Source: Clavibacter michiganensis
Lineage (GTDB): Bacteria; Actinomycetota; Actinomycetes; Actinomycetales; Microbacteriaceae
Direction of reading: 5' to 3'
NCBI RefSeq assembly: GCF_016907085.1
Contig: NZ_JAFBBJ010000001.1
Location: forward strand, 310,001-374,000
DNA length: 64,000 nt
The notes beneath the pieces are model-generated. The model was not told the origin of the DNA, ran no database searches, and saw only the letters and a list, made by a program, of their open reading frames with translations. A program made the translations under genes and the position numbers. Shown here in pieces: positions 23,192 to 32,937 of the stretch (within the stretch, counting starts at the first letter, position 1; every line of letters starts with the position of its first letter).

Positions 23192-26100
23192 GCCGAAAGC
23201 CTTATACATTCAGCACCATGTGTCATGCTGTACCCCATATTATTTAGGATTGATAATGGACGCGTTACTGTATGGCCTTGCTGCTTCAGCAGCGAAGGCG
23301 GTCTTTAGCCTTTGGGCCACGGGCTCCGTTAGTCCAGACATCGCAGTTGGCGCGGGCGAGGTTGTCAAAGCATCATTGCTTAAAGAAAAAGACCGACGCG
23401 CGGCGGATCGACAAATTAGTAGCATGGCGGAGCGGATTTTTGAGCAGCTAGAACCTGTCATCTCTATCGAGTATAAAAACCTTGGAGAAGCCGAGGCGTC
23501 TGTAGTAATGGAGGCGGTGCAAAAAGCCGTAAGCATATCGACCGATACTGCTCGAACTGTTATTGAGCATGACTTCGACTCACTACGCCTGGAAGCTGCC
23601 ATAAAACCAAAAGATGCTGAACTATCTGCGCTTGGTCTTTCAGAGGAGGCCGAGCACTTACTTGAACTTCTCCTCGCTGAGTGCTGTGACTACATCACTG
23701 AGATAGCTGCCCGGCTACCACAGTTCGAGACCGAGGCCGCGCGCGAGATACTTCGCCGCGAAACGTCCTTGATGGAAATGGCTCAGGCGACCTTTATAGC
23801 GCTACCGCGTTCTCGTGTACCTCGTTCTTTCGGGGCTGGGGACGATCACGAGCGCTTTGAGACTCGCTACGTCCGCGCAGTAGCCACGTATGCGGAAAAG
23901 CTTGAGTTATTCGGAGTGACGTCAGTGACGGCGCGACGACCCTATGATCTTTCTGTTGCATACATTTCATTAAGTATTGCAGTGCAGGGCGACGAGAAGA
24001 CAAGCGGCAGTGGCGACGCGCCAGATGAGCAAGAGGGTGCTGTCAGCCGAGCCGACGCGTACTTCAGCGAGCATTCACGTGTGCTTCTTACCGGAGACGC
24101 TGGTTCCGGAAAAACGACTCTGCTCAGATGGCTTGCAGGTCTTTCAGCAAGAGACTCGCCGATAGCGGACAAAGCGGGTAGCTGGCGTCAGCGAGTTCCA
24201 TTTATTATTCCGCTTCGACAATTTGCTGATGATGCGCTACCGACTCCTGGGCTTTTCGTAAACCTGATTAAGCCTAACCTCGCAGAAGCGACGCCGCCTG
24301 GATGGGCGCATCAGATTCTCGAGGAAGGTCGAGGTGCGCTACTAGTCGATGGGCTCGACGAGGTGCCTGTGGCACGTCGAAAGGAAGTCCTGGACTGGAT
24401 AGTAGAGCTTGACTCGGATTTTCCAGGGAACTCAATCCTTGTTACCTCCCGTGGTGCTGCGTTAACTAAAGAATGGAAGCAGTCCGAACTTCTTGAGCGC
24501 GCAACTCTTCAACCCATGACGCCGTCTGATATCCAATCATTCGTTAATCACTGGCATGATGCCATGAGGCGGAGTGCGCTTGCGGATGAACGTCAACAGG
24601 TTTCAGACGCTCATGTAGGCATGCTTAATGTGATTAAAACGCGACCTAATATCCAGGCGCTTAGTAAGACGCCGCTTTTGTGTGCCTTGATGTGCGCTTT
24701 GCATCTTGAAAATGCATCCAGTCTGCCATCGGATAAAATGAGCCTGTATAGGACTGCTATCGAGATGCTGGTGATGAAGCGCGATAACGATCGTCGCCTC
24801 GCGCGGTCGGATACGCAATTGAACTTGTCCGACCGCCTTGTATTACTTCAAAGGTTGGCTATTTGGATGCATGAAAACGGTCTTGCAGATGCGTCTCATG
24901 GCGAGTACCAGGCGGCGATCGAGCGGTCGCTTGTAGCCCTGAATAGGCCCTCGGCAGAGGCGGCTGAAACGGCAGCGTTCCTGCTTGAGCGCTGCGGCAT
25001 CTTACGTGAGCCGACCCCCGGTCGTGTTGATTTCATTCATCGGTCGTTCCTCGAATACCTAGCTGCTGCGGCAGAAGTTGAAGACGATTCAATTTCGAAG
25101 TTGCTCCTTCATGCGACAGAGGAGCCGTGGCGAGAAGTTATAGTCATGGCTGCGGGTCACGCGAACAATGCGCAACGCCGGCACCTCATTGAAGGGTTAT
25201 TGGCACGCGGGGCAGCGGAGCCGGGTAACATGCATCAGCTCTACCTTATTGCCGTAGCCACTCTGCAAACCGTTCGCGCCTTGGACCCTGATCTACGAGA
25301 TTCTCTGCAAGTCGCTCTCAACGCAGTTCTACCCCCGGCCAACATGACTGAAGCATCGGCTGTCGCCTCCGCCGGTTCTTCAGCTGCCCCGTTACTTCGA
25401 CGTCGGGCTGATCTCAAGGTGCTTGAGGCTGTAGCGAGCGTCCGCGCGCTGTCATTGATTGGTGGGCCTGAGGCATTCGAGGCGTTGAGGACCTACAGGC
25501 GGGAAGCCCGAATCACTGTGATTCGGCAACTCCTACGAGCGTGGACAGCATTCGATACCAAGGAATACGCATCCGAAATTTTAGCTGGCTCACGTTTCAT
25601 TCGAGGTTCGTTCACTGTTACGGAGCCTGAGCACATCCCGTACTTAGCCAAGTTTGAGCGCCTCGAGAATATTAACATTGACATTTCCGAGCGCATGTCA
25701 AATTGGAATGATTTAAGTGCTCTAGAAGGGGACGAGCGCGTTGAGACGCTTTCCTTGAGTAACTTGCGCTGGGCGGTGAACCTCGTCGGGGTGCCTGTAC
25801 TGCCCGCATTAAGCTCCCTTACTCTCAGTAATTTTGATAATCTTGTGTCTGTCAGCGGAATCGAGAACTTTCCGGCATTAAGGCGATTCGAAATTCACGG
25901 CGCACGCTCGCTCGATGATCTAGGCGCGCTAGCAAGTCTCCGGGGCCTAGAGAGGCTAGTACTAAGCGTTGCCGGTTCTGCCAACCTAGAGTTCCTCGCG
26001 CGTATGGCAGTGCCGATCTCGCAGGTCTGGGTATATTCAGCTCGCTCGGCGATCGTGACTGTAGGGGGAATGAAGGTCAAGTCGCTTAATATCGTTCGAT

Positions 26101-26658
26101 GGGCTTGGAGGGCCGAGGAGCAGGCGATGGATCTTGACGGGCTCGCGTCTTCCCCGGACATAACGTCTTTGCGTCTAGATTGTTTCAATCTGCCAGACGT
26201 AGTCGAACTACCGCCACATTTAGAGTCGCTTCATCTTCAGCGCGGGGCGGCGACGTTTACGGGCGGTGATGCTTTGACAAGGCTAAGTGTGTATGAGTAT
26301 CCGTCCGCCGAGATATACGCGCTTGTGGAGCGGGCACCGCGACTGGCTAGAATTTCGATTTCATCGAGTGTGACGCATTCAAGCGTGATGGATATACTCT
26401 CGCAGATGCCAGTGCGAGCTAATCTCGAAATAGAGTTTCACGACTATCATGAAGTGGATGCATTCGATGAGGAGCCGGTCGAAAATGTGCTTTATGCGGC
26501 CGCTGTCACGCATAAATCGGTGATATACACGGGTTTGGGATAATTGCAGCGGCCTTGGACTGTCCGCGCGTTGGCCCTGCCGACGTGCGCACCTGATTGA
26601 GTGTCAGGCAGAAGGGTCGGCGTCGGGACCCCGTAAACCTGGACCTATTCTTCGGCAC
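23192..26658. other. Low-G+C foreign segment holding one NACHT-LRR gene
   Basis: Composition falls from above 70 % G+C to roughly half, with A- and T-ending codons (GTT, TTA, AAA, ATT) that neighbours avoid. The segment sits cleanly between convergent xylB and an MFS gene. No integrase, transposase, terminal inverted repeat or convincing flanking direct repeat is visible. It therefore looks like a single-gene defence cargo rather than a mobile element. Exact ends are uncertain; 26544-26658 holds no gene. Confidence 0.8.
23256..26543 (+). CDS. NACHT-domain STAND ATPase with C-terminal leucine-rich repeats (bacterial NLR-like, putative antiphage)
   Basis: This 1095-residue protein has three parts. 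Residues about 1-215 match the NACHT N-terminal helical domain type known from streptomycete NACHT proteins (LLLAECCDYITEIAARLPQF; LRRETSLMEM; KLELFGV). The NACHT ATPase follows with Walker A GDAGSGKTT at 280-288 and Walker B ALLVDGLDEVP at 361-371, including the characteristic GLDE. After a helical region comes a leucine-rich-repeat array from about 800 to 1060 (LRRFEIHGARSLDDL; LASLRGLERLVLSV). Related bacterial NACHT proteins protect against phage: the repeats probably sense and the N-terminus signals or kills. I chose the ATG at 23256 for the AGGA 6 nt upstream; the frame opens at 23220. Codon use is foreign. No partner gene is adjacent. Confidence 0.88.
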   Translation: MDALLYGLAASAAKAVFSLWATGSVSPDIAVGAGEVVKASLLKEKDRRAADRQISSMAERIFEQLEPVISIEYKNLGEAEASVVMEAVQKAVSISTDTARTVIEHDFDSLRLEAAIKPKDAELSALGLSEEAEHLLELLLAECCDYITEIAARLPQFETEAAREILRRETSLMEMAQATFIALPRSRVPRSFGAGDDHERFETRYVRAVATYAEKLELFGVTSVTARRPYDLSVAYISLSIAVQGDEKTSGSGDAPDEQEGAVSRADAYFSEHSRVLLTGDAGSGKTTLLRWLAGLSARDSPIADKAGSWRQRVPFIIPLRQFADDALPTPGLFVNLIKPNLAEATPPGWAHQILEEGRGALLVDGLDEVPVARRKEVLDWIVELDSDFPGNSILVTSRGAALTKEWKQSELLERATLQPMTPSDIQSFVNHWHDAMRRSALADERQQVSDAHVGMLNVIKTRPNIQALSKTPLLCALMCALHLENASSLPSDKMSLYRTAIEMLVMKRDNDRRLARSDTQLNLSDRLVLLQRLAIWMHENGLADASHGEYQAAIERSLVALNRPSAEAAETAAFLLERCGILREPTPGRVDFIHRSFLEYLAAAAEVEDDSISKLLLHATEEPWREVIVMAAGHANNAQRRHLIEGLLARGAAEPGNMHQLYLIAVATLQTVRALDPDLRDSLQVALNAVLPPANMTEASAVASAGSSAAPLLRRRADLKVLEAVASVRALSLIGGPEAFEALRTYRREARITVIRQLLRAWTAFDTKEYASEILAGSRFIRGSFTVTEPEHIPYLAKFERLENINIDISERMSNWNDLSALEGDERVETLSLSNLRWAVNLVGVPVLPALSSLTLSNFDNLVSVSGIENFPALRRFEIHGARSLDDLGALASLRGLERLVLSVAGSANLEFLARMAVPISQVWVYSARSAIVTVGGMKVKSLNIVRWAWRAEEQAMDLDGLASSPDITSLRLDCFNLPDVVELPPHLESLHLQRGAATFTGGDALTRLSVYEYPSAEIYALVERAPRLARISISSSVTHSSVMDILSQMPVRANLEIEFHDYHEVDAFDEEPVENVLYAAAVTHKSVIYTGLG

Positions 26659-27954
26659 TTACCCGTGTTGTCGCGGCACGTACCGCGGCACGTACCGCAC
26701 GAGGATCCCCGCGCCGATGAGCCCGAGCACGCCCATCACGCCGCTGGCGACGGCGAGCGACGCGGCGGAGGTGAGCGCCGCGATGAGGAGCGGGGACGCG
26801 GCGCTGCCGGCGTCGCCCGTGAAGCGCCAGGCGCCGAGGAAGGGGGCCGGGTCCTCGCGGGGGGCGAGGTCGGCGCCGAGGGTCATGAGGATCCCCGAGC
26901 CGACGCCGTTCGCGACCGACATGAACATGGCCACGCCGATGAACCACTGCACGCTCGTCGGCAGGTCGGGCGTGAGCGCGAGCACGAGGTAGCCGAGGCC
27001 GAGCCCGACCATCGACGGCACGGCGCTCCAGAGCCGGCCGAAGCGGTCCATGATCTGGCCGCTCGCGTAGAAGAGGGCGAAGTCCACGCCGCCCGCTATG
27101 CCGATGATGAGCGCCGTGTTCGCGTCCGAGATGCCGATGCTCACGGCCCACAGGGGGAGGAGCACGCCGCGGCCCGCGCGCATCGCGCCGATGAGGGCCG
27201 CGCCGGATCCGAGCTTCACGAGCACGCCCTTGAACCGCCACAGGGTCCGGCCGAGGCCCGCCGACTCGCGCGCCGGGGGAGCGGTGCCCGCAGCCGCCGC
27301 GACGGACTCGTCGTCCTGCGGCTCGCCCGCGGTGGCGGCCGCGGCGCTCTGCAGGTCCGCGCGGTTGCGGCGCACGACGTCCATGGGATCCGGCAGCACT
27401 AGCAGCGTCACGGCAGCCGCGAGGCACGCCACGATGTGGATCGCGAACGCTGACTGCGACGCGCCGGTCAGGTGGATCACGCCTGCGGCTAGGAACGGCC
27501 CCACGAAGTACCCGGCGCGGAACGTGCCGCCGAGCGTCGACAGCGCGCGGGCCCGGTACGCCTGCGGCACGAAGCTCGTCATGAACGCGTGCCGCGCGAG
27601 CGCGAAGACGGCCGTCGAGACGCCGATGAGGAAGACGCCGATGCCGAGCACGAGCGGGTTCGGCGCGAGGAGGCACAGCACCAGGCCGCCGATGGAGACG
27701 AAGGCCGCGCCGATCATGGCGGTCCGCTCGCCGATGCGGCTCACCACGGATCCGCTCGGGATGTCACCCACGAGCTCGCCGAGCATGATCATGCCGCCGA
27801 TGAAGGCGGCGATCGCGAGCGAGGCGCCGAGGCTGCCCGCGACGATCGGGATGATGGGGATGATCGCCCCCTCGCCGATGGAGAAGAGGAGCGCGGGGAG
27901 CAGCGCCGGGAGCGCCACCGCGCGGAGGGAGAAGGGGGCATCCGGGGTCGACAT
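26659..27954 (-). CDS. MFS transporter, 12 membrane segments
   Basis: This 431-residue protein has the two six-helix halves of the major facilitator superfamily, with a central cytoplasmic loop (about residues 195-235, rich in Ala and Glu). Motif A-like residues after helix 2 are weak ([13 protein letters not shown]). It resembles drug- or metabolite-efflux MFS proteins; the substrate is unknown. The ATG at 27954 is supported by a TAGGCT box 8 nt upstream. Its 3' end is next to the foreign NACHT segment. A 12-bp direct repeat near its end (26672-26695) duplicates Arg-Tyr-Val-Pro. Confidence 0.85.
   Translation of the reverse strand: MSTPDAPFSLRAVALPALLPALLFSIGEGAIIPIIPIVAGSLGASLAIAAFIGGMIMLGELVGDIPSGSVVSRIGERTAMIGAAFVSIGGLVLCLLAPNPLVLGIGVFLIGVSTAVFALARHAFMTSFVPQAYRARALSTLGGTFRAGYFVGPFLAAGVIHLTGASQSAFAIHIVACLAAAVTLLVLPDPMDVVRRNRADLQSAAAATAGEPQDDESVAAAAGTAPPARESAGLGRTLWRFKGVLVKLGSGAALIGAMRAGRGVLLPLWAVSIGISDANTALIIGIAGGVDFALFYASGQIMDRFGRLWSAVPSMVGLGLGYLVLALTPDLPTSVQWFIGVAMFMSVANGVGSGILMTLGADLAPREDPAPFLGAWRFTGDAGSAASPLLIAALTSAASLAVASGVMGVLGLIGAGILVRYVPRYVPRQHG
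26672..26695 (-). repeat. 12-bp tandem duplication at the MFS gene 3' end
   Basis: CGCGGCACGTAC occurs twice in tandem and encodes a repeated Tyr-Val-Pro-Arg near the C-terminus of the MFS protein, close to the edge of the foreign segment. Confidence 0.8.
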
Positions 27955-27962
27955 CGCCCCCG

Positions 27963-27968
27963 AGCCTA
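27963..27968 (-). promoter_or_regulatory. -10 box (TAGGCT) for the MFS gene
   Basis: TAGGCT on the minus strand lies 8 nt before the ATG at 27954. Confidence 0.5.
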
Positions 27969-28013
27969 CGCGCGGGCGGACCCCGCCCCGGACGTCGCCC
28001 GCGGGCCGGACGG

Positions 28014-28019
28014 TAGGCT
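28014..28019 (+). promoter_or_regulatory. -10 box (TAGGCT) for prfB
   Basis: TAGGCT lies 10 nt before the prfB ATG at 28030, which would leave a leader of only a few bases. Confidence 0.5.
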
Positions 28020-28029
28020 GGGCGGCACC

Positions 28030-29133
28030 ATGATCGACCAGGACTTCTCTTCGCGGATCACAGAATTGCGCGACACCTACTCCAACATCCGCTCGGTGAT
28101 CGGCGTCGAGCGCCTGCAGCAGGAGGTCGAGGAGCTGAGCGCCCAGGCGGGCGAGCCGGACCTCTGGGATGACACCGAGAAGGCGCAGAAGGTCACGAGC
28201 GACCTGAGCCACCGCCAGGCCGACCTCAAGCGCATCGACGAGCTGCAGCGCCGCCTCGACGACCTCGACGTGCTCGTGGAGATGGCCAAGGACGACGAGG
28301 AGTCCGCCGAGGAGGCGGTCGTCGAGCTGGCCGGCATCACGAAGATCATGGACGAGCTCGAGGTGCAGACGCTCCTCAACGGCGAGTTCGACCCGCGCCC
28401 CGCGGTCGTCACGATCCGCGCGGGTGCCGGCGGCGTCGACGCGGCCGACTTCGCCGAGATGCTCATGCGCATGTACCTGCGCTGGGCCGAGCAGCACGAC
28501 TACTCCGCCACCGTGCTCGACACCTCCTACGCGGAGGAGGCGGGCATCAAGTCGGCGACCTTCGAGATCGACGCGCCCTACGCCTTCGGCACGCTCTCCG
28601 TCGAGGCCGGCACGCACCGCCTCGTGCGCATGAGCCCCTTCAACTCCGCCGGCAAGCGCCAGACGTCGTTCGCCGCCGTCGAGGTCGTGCCGCTCATCGA
28701 GCAGACCGAGTCGATCGAGATCCCCGAGAACGACATGCGGGTGGACGTCTTCCGCTCGTCCGGCCCCGGCGGCCAGTCGGTCAACACGACCGACTCGGCG
28801 GTGCGGATCACCCACCTGCCGACCGGCATCGTCGTCACCTGCCAGAACGAGAAGAGCCAGATCCAGAACCGCGCCGCCGCCCTGCGGGTGCTGCAGTCGC
28901 GCCTGCTCCTCGTGCAGCGCGAGCAGGAGGCGGCCACGAAGAAGGAGCTCGCCGGCAACATCACGGCGAGCTGGGGCGACCAGATGCGCAGCTACGTGCT
29001 CGCGCCGTACCAGATGGTCAAGGACCTCCGCACGGAGCACGAGGTCAACAACCCGTCCAACGTGTTCGACGGCGACCTCGACGGCTTCATCTCCGCGGGG
29101 ATCCGCTGGCGCAAGTCGCCCGACCGCGCCTGA
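28030..29133 (+). CDS. prfB: Peptide chain release factor 2
   Basis: This 367-residue factor reads UGA and UAA stop codons and triggers peptide release. It has the SPF recognition motif ([14 protein letters not shown]) and the catalytic GGQ loop ([16 protein letters not shown]). In many bacteria prfB contains an in-frame UGA with a +1 frameshift near codon 25; here the frame is continuous, so that autoregulation is absent. It heads the conserved order prfB-ftsE-ftsX-smpB-ssrA. Confidence 0.97.
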   Translation: MIDQDFSSRITELRDTYSNIRSVIGVERLQQEVEELSAQAGEPDLWDDTEKAQKVTSDLSHRQADLKRIDELQRRLDDLDVLVEMAKDDEESAEEAVVELAGITKIMDELEVQTLLNGEFDPRPAVVTIRAGAGGVDAADFAEMLMRMYLRWAEQHDYSATVLDTSYAEEAGIKSATFEIDAPYAFGTLSVEAGTHRLVRMSPFNSAGKRQTSFAAVEVVPLIEQTESIEIPENDMRVDVFRSSGPGGQSVNTTDSAVRITHLPTGIVVTCQNEKSQIQNRAAALRVLQSRLLLVQREQEAATKKELAGNITASWGDQMRSYVLAPYQMVKDLRTEHEVNNPSNVFDGDLDGFISAGIRWRKSPDRA

Positions 29134-29193
29134 GAGAGTCCGGGGGACCGATCGCCGCGGTGAGTCGATGCGGCGAAAGGCACCTCCCGTGCC

Positions 29194-29199
29194 TAGGGT
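29194..29199 (+). promoter_or_regulatory. -10 box (TAGGGT) for ftsEX
   Basis: TAGGGT lies 9 nt before the ftsE ATG at 29209. A short hairpin (CGCCGC...GCGGCG around 29154-29176) precedes it and may end the prfB transcript. Confidence 0.5.
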
Positions 29200-29208
29200 C
29201 GTACCGAC

Positions 29209-30861
29209 ATGATCAGGTTCGACCACGTATCCAAGGTGTATCCCGGCAACCCCCGACCGGCGCTGAGCTCCGTCGACCTCGAGATCCTCCGCGGGGAGTT
29301 CGTCTTCCTCGTCGGCGCATCCGGGTCCGGCAAGTCCAGCTTCCTGCGTCTCGTGCTCAAGGAGGACCGGCCGACCAACGGCACGATCCACGTCCTGGGC
29401 CAGCAGCTGAACCAGCTGTCGAGCCGCAAGGTCCCCTACTACCGGCGCAGCCTGGGGGTGGTGTTCCAGGACTTCCGGCTGCTCCCGAACAAGTCGGTCT
29501 TCGACAACGTCGCGTTCACGCTCCAGGTGATCGGCAAGTCGCGCGGCTTCATCCAGGAGGCCGTCCCGGACGTGCTCGCCATGGTGGGCCTCCAGGGCAA
29601 GGAGCAGCGCCTGCCGCACGAGCTCTCCGGCGGCGAGCAGCAGCGCGTGGCCATCGCCCGCGCCGTGGTCAACAAGCCCGCCGTACTCCTCGCCGACGAG
29701 CCCACGGGCAACCTCGACCCGCTGACGAGCGCGGGCATCATGCAGGTGCTCGAGCGCATCAACGCCAACGGCACCACCGTGATCATGGCCACCCACGACT
29801 CCGGCATCGTCGACCAGATGCAGAAGCGCGTCATCGAGCTGATCGGCGGCGAGGTCGTCCGCGACGAGGTCGGCGGCCAGTACCAGACCTCCGCCATCGA
29901 CCTGCCGCGCACGGCCGAGAACCCGGTCGGCGTGAACCCCGAGCACCCGCCCGTGGCGGCACCGACCCCCGTCTTCGTGCCGGCCGCGCCGCTCCCCGCG
30001 CCCGTGCGCCCCACCGCTCCTGAGGAGCCCGCCACTGGCGCCGAGCGTCGCGAGCAGGCCAGGCGCGACAAGCAGCGTCGCGCCGATGAGAAGGCGCGCG
30101 CCAAGGAGGAGGCGACCCGCGAGGCCGCCGCCGCCAAGGCCGCGAAGAAGGCGCCGCGGAAGCCCGCGAAGGACGCTGCGGCTGCGGCCGCCGTGCCGGC
30201 CCCGGCTCCTGCTGCCCCCGCGACGTCCGCCGCGGCGAGCGCTCCCTCAGCGGATGCCGCGCCCATCGTGCCTGCCACCGCGCCCGTCCGCGATGCCGGG
30301 CCCGCCCGTGACGCCGCGCCTGCCCGTGACGGCGCGTCCGACCGCGGATCCGGCCCGGACGCCCCGGCCTACGCCCCGTCGGCGTTCGCCGAGGCGGCGC
30401 GCGTGGATCCCGTCCCCGAGCGCGAGGTCGAGCGCCAGCGGCCGGCCGCTGGCGCGGAGGAGCTCCGTGAGCCCGCCTCCACGCGCCCCGAGCCGACCGC
30501 TCCCGAGCCCGTCCGTCCCGAGCGGCCCGTCGAGCCGACGCCGTCGCGCGCCGTGCCCGTCAGCCGCGACCAGGCGCCACCCGTCGACGACGGCCCGCCC
30601 GCCGCGTCCACGCCGCCGAGCCGGCGCAACGGCGGGGGAGCGGCCCCCGCGGCCCCGAGCACCGGATCCATCCGGCGGCTCCCCGAGGGCACGGGCGTGA
30701 TCCGCCTGCCCGACCTGTCCGACGGCGAGGGCTCCGCGCCCGCCGACGGACGCGACGACGCCGAGCTCGCCGAGCTCGGCCTGGCCGAGAAGCTGGGCCT
30801 CCGCGCCCGCGGTGAGTCGCCGGACGACACCGGCGCACAGGATGTGGGGCCCACGCGATGA
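29209..30861 (+). CDS. ftsE: Cell division ATP-binding protein FtsE with long disordered C-terminal extension
   Basis: The first 225 or so of 550 residues are a full FtsE: Walker [11 protein letters not shown]-loop [11 protein letters not shown], signature [15 protein letters not shown], Walker [14 protein letters not shown] and H-loop ATHD. With FtsX it forms an ABC-type machine that activates peptidoglycan hydrolases at the septum. The remaining 320 or so residues are low-complexity Ala/Pro/Arg/Glu sequence with a basic EAR-type helix (about 282-320) followed by proline-rich stretches. FtsE usually ends near residue 230. The extension is real coding sequence because its stop overlaps the ftsX start as ATGA. 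Its job is unknown. Confidence 0.95.
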   Translation: MIRFDHVSKVYPGNPRPALSSVDLEILRGEFVFLVGASGSGKSSFLRLVLKEDRPTNGTIHVLGQQLNQLSSRKVPYYRRSLGVVFQDFRLLPNKSVFDNVAFTLQVIGKSRGFIQEAVPDVLAMVGLQGKEQRLPHELSGGEQQRVAIARAVVNKPAVLLADEPTGNLDPLTSAGIMQVLERINANGTTVIMATHDSGIVDQMQKRVIELIGGEVVRDEVGGQYQTSAIDLPRTAENPVGVNPEHPPVAAPTPVFVPAAPLPAPVRPTAPEEPATGAERREQARRDKQRRADEKARAKEEATREAAAAKAAKKAPRKPAKDAAAAAAVPAPAPAAPATSAAASAPSADAAPIVPATAPVRDAGPARDAAPARDGASDRGSGPDAPAYAPSAFAEAARVDPVPEREVERQRPAAGAEELREPASTRPEPTAPEPVRPERPVEPTPSRAVPVSRDQAPPVDDGPPAASTPPSRRNGGGAAPAAPSTGSIRRLPEGTGVIRLPDLSDGEGSAPADGRDDAELAELGLAEKLGLRARGESPDDTGAQDVGPTR

Positions 30862-31775
30862 GACTCGGACTCGTCCTCTCCGAGGTCGGCCACGGCCTCC
30901 GTCGGAACGTCAGCATGGTCGTCTCGGTCGTGCTCGTCACCTTCATCTCGCTCACGTTCGTGGGCGCCGCCGTGCTGCTGCAGATGCAGATCGGCCAGAT
31001 GAAGAACTACTGGTACGACCGCGCGCAGGTCGCGATCGACTTCTGCACCGACACGTCGGTGCCGAGCGAGACCTGCGTCAACGGCAAGGCCACCCAGGAG
31101 CAGATCGACGCGGTCAAGCAGCAGCTCGACAGCGACACGCTCGCCCCGTTCATCGACAAGTACTACTTCGAGGACCAGGACACCGCGTACAAGAACTTCC
31201 AGGAGCAGTTCAAGGGCGATCCCGTCACCGAGCTCGTGCAGCCGGAGTTCCTCAACGAGGCGTTCTGGGTGAACCTCAAGGACCCGTCGAAGTCGGACAT
31301 CCTCAGCGACAGCCTCTCGGGGCTCGCGGGCGTCGAGAACGTGACGGACCAACGGCAGTACCTCGACCAGATCTTCTCCATCTTGAACGCCGCCAGCCTC
31401 ACGGCCGTCGGCATCGCCGGGCTCATGCTCGTGGCCGCCGCCCTGCTGATCGCCACCACGATCCGCCTGTCCGCGTTCTCGCGGAGAAGGGAGCTGGGCA
31501 TCATGAGGCTGGTCGGGGCGTCGAACCGCTTCATCCAGACCCCGTTCATCCTCGAGGGCGTGTTCGCGGCGCTCATCGGGTCGGTGCTCGCCAGCGCGGC
31601 GACGGTGGCGCTCGTCAAGTTCTTCGTCCAGGGGTTCCTGAGCACGAGGCTCACGTCGATATCCCTGGTGAACATGGACGACGCTCTGCTCGTCGTGCCG
31701 ATCCTGCTGGGGGTGGGCGTCGTGCTCGCGGCGGTCTCCGCCAACTTCGCGATCAGCCGCTATCTGCGCATCTGA
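30858..31775 (+). CDS. ftsX: Cell division protein FtsX
   Basis: This 305-residue membrane protein has the FtsX layout: a short cytoplasmic start, one membrane segment, an extracellular domain of about 130 residues (two cysteines in [13 protein letters not shown]), then three membrane segments. [18 protein letters not shown] is the conserved cytoplasmic motif that couples to FtsE. The extracellular domain is expected to bind a NlpC/P60 hydrolase such as RipC in actinobacteria. Translation is coupled to ftsE by the ATGA overlap. Confidence 0.96.
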   Translation: MRLGLVLSEVGHGLRRNVSMVVSVVLVTFISLTFVGAAVLLQMQIGQMKNYWYDRAQVAIDFCTDTSVPSETCVNGKATQEQIDAVKQQLDSDTLAPFIDKYYFEDQDTAYKNFQEQFKGDPVTELVQPEFLNEAFWVNLKDPSKSDILSDSLSGLAGVENVTDQRQYLDQIFSILNAASLTAVGIAGLMLVAAALLIATTIRLSAFSRRRELGIMRLVGASNRFIQTPFILEGVFAALIGSVLASAATVALVKFFVQGFLSTRLTSISLVNMDDALLVVPILLGVGVVLAAVSANFAISRYLRI

Positions 31776-31783
31776 TCCTCCGG

Positions 31784-31789
31784 TAGGCT
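31784..31789 (+). promoter_or_regulatory. -10 box (TAGGCT) upstream of smpB
   Basis: TAGGCT lies 52 nt before the smpB GTG at 31842. Unlike the leaderless cases, a GAGGAG ribosome site (31830-31835) follows it. Confidence 0.45.
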
Positions 31790-31841
31790 GATGGGCTGCC
31801 CGGATCCGGGCGGATCCACCTGAACCATCGAGGAGTCCACC

Positions 31842-32318
31842 GTGCCCAGGGAACGTGGCGAGAAGGTGGTGGCGACCAACCGCAAGGCGCGCCACGACTA
31901 CACCATCGAGTCGACCTACGAGGCCGGCCTCGTGCTCACGGGCACCGAGGTCAAGTCCCTCCGCCAGGGGCGGGCGTCGCTCGTCGACGGCTACGCGTTC
32001 GTCGACGCCGGCGAGGCGTGGCTCGACGCGGTGCACATCCCCGAGTACAACCAGGGCACCTGGAACAACCACCCGGTGCGCCGCAAGCGCAAGCTCCTCC
32101 TGCACAAGGAGCAGATCCTCAAGATCCACTCCAAGGTCAAGGAGGGCGGCTACACGGTCGTCCCGCTGCAGCTCTACTTCGTGGACGGCCGGGCGAAGGT
32201 CGAGCTCGCCATCGCGAAGGGCAAGAAGGAGTACGACAAGCGCCAGACGCTGCGCGAGCGCCAGGACAAGCGCGAGGCAGACCGGGCGATGTCGTCGCAC
32301 CGCCGCCTGGGCGAGTGA
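31842..32318 (+). CDS. smpB: SsrA-binding protein SmpB
   Basis: This 158-residue RNA-binding protein delivers tmRNA to stalled ribosomes. It has the family sequence [36 protein letters not shown] and the lysine-rich C-terminal helix ([17 protein letters not shown]). GAGGAG at 31830-31835 with 6 nt spacing supports the GTG start. Its RNA partner, ssrA, is encoded 143 nt downstream. Confidence 0.97.
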   Translation: MPRERGEKVVATNRKARHDYTIESTYEAGLVLTGTEVKSLRQGRASLVDGYAFVDAGEAWLDAVHIPEYNQGTWNNHPVRRKRKLLLHKEQILKIHSKVKEGGYTVVPLQLYFVDGRAKVELAIAKGKKEYDKRQTLRERQDKREADRAMSSHRRLGE

Positions 32319-32394
32319 CCCCGCTCCTCCCGGTGGTGCGCCCGTCTCCGGTCGGGTAACATGGAGGGCTGGTCGCGCATGACGCGGCCGGCGT

Positions 32395-32400
32395 TTGACA
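32395..32400 (+). promoter_or_regulatory. -35-like TTGACA upstream of ssrA
   Basis: A perfect TTGACA stands 61 nt before the mature tmRNA 5' end. No good -10 is found 16-18 nt after it, so this is only half a promoter. Confidence 0.35.
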
Positions 32401-32461
32401 ACTCGACAGCGTGGAACATGCGACCCGGCTCGGGCGCCTCTCGGGGCGCTGGGCCGTTCAT

Positions 32462-32837
32462 GGGGATGATCGGTTTCGACATTGCCTGAATGACTGCGAG
32501 AAGCGGGTCGAGGATGCAGGGCTATCTCGTAAACGCTCTCTGCAAAATACAACTGCCAATAACAAGCAGTCGTCCTTCGCTCTCGCTGCCTAAGCGAGCG
32601 CACTAACAGGACCGTCGACCCGGTGATGCTCTCTACCCGGTAAGTCGGCGTCAGATTAGGGAGCTCGCTGCGCGGTCGTGCCTCAGGGCCGCGTGGGACT
32701 CGAACTGAGGCTGGGCCCGTCGGATCAGATGCCAGGAGCAAGTTCCGGGGCCGAGCAGGACGCCTTTCCTGGATACACCCGTAGAAGGCGCAGGATTACA
32801 GCAGTGGACCGGGGTTCGATTCCCCGCATCTCCACCA
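32462..32837 (+). ncRNA. ssrA: Transfer-messenger RNA (tmRNA)
   Basis: The RNA starts with GGGGATGATCGGTTTCGAC and ends with the tRNA-like TTCGATTCCCCGCATCTCCACCA, which pairs with the 5' end; CCA is encoded. The tag frame is 32555-32593, resuming at GCC and encoding ANNKQSSFALAA before TAA, with the usual LAA degradation signal. Together with SmpB it frees ribosomes stalled on broken messages and marks the product for proteolysis. Pseudoknot-forming G+C-rich segments fill the middle. A strong terminator follows at 32892. Confidence 0.97.
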
Positions 32838-32891
32838 TCGCGTCGCATGCTCCACGCCCGTCGAGGGATCGGATCCGTCCGGTGACACGCG

Positions 32892-32920
32892 AGGCCCCGT
32901 CCGCCCGGACGGGGCCTTTC
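32892..32920 (+). terminator. Hairpin terminator after tmRNA
   Basis: An 11-bp perfect stem (AGGCCCCGTCC / GGACGGGGCCT) with a GCCC loop is followed by TTC. It lies between convergent ssrA and the ABC permease gene, and so may serve both strands. Confidence 0.8.
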
Positions 32921-32937
32921 GTGTGCGTGGAGGCGGA

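Noticed and set aside
23192-26658. Prophage, integrative element or transposon carrying the NACHT gene
   Set aside because: No integrase, transposase, terminal inverted repeat or flanking duplication is visible, and the tRNA-Leu gene is separated from it by an intact xylB.
28030-28120. Programmed frameshift in prfB
   Set aside because: The frame is continuous from the ATG with no in-frame TGA near codon 25.
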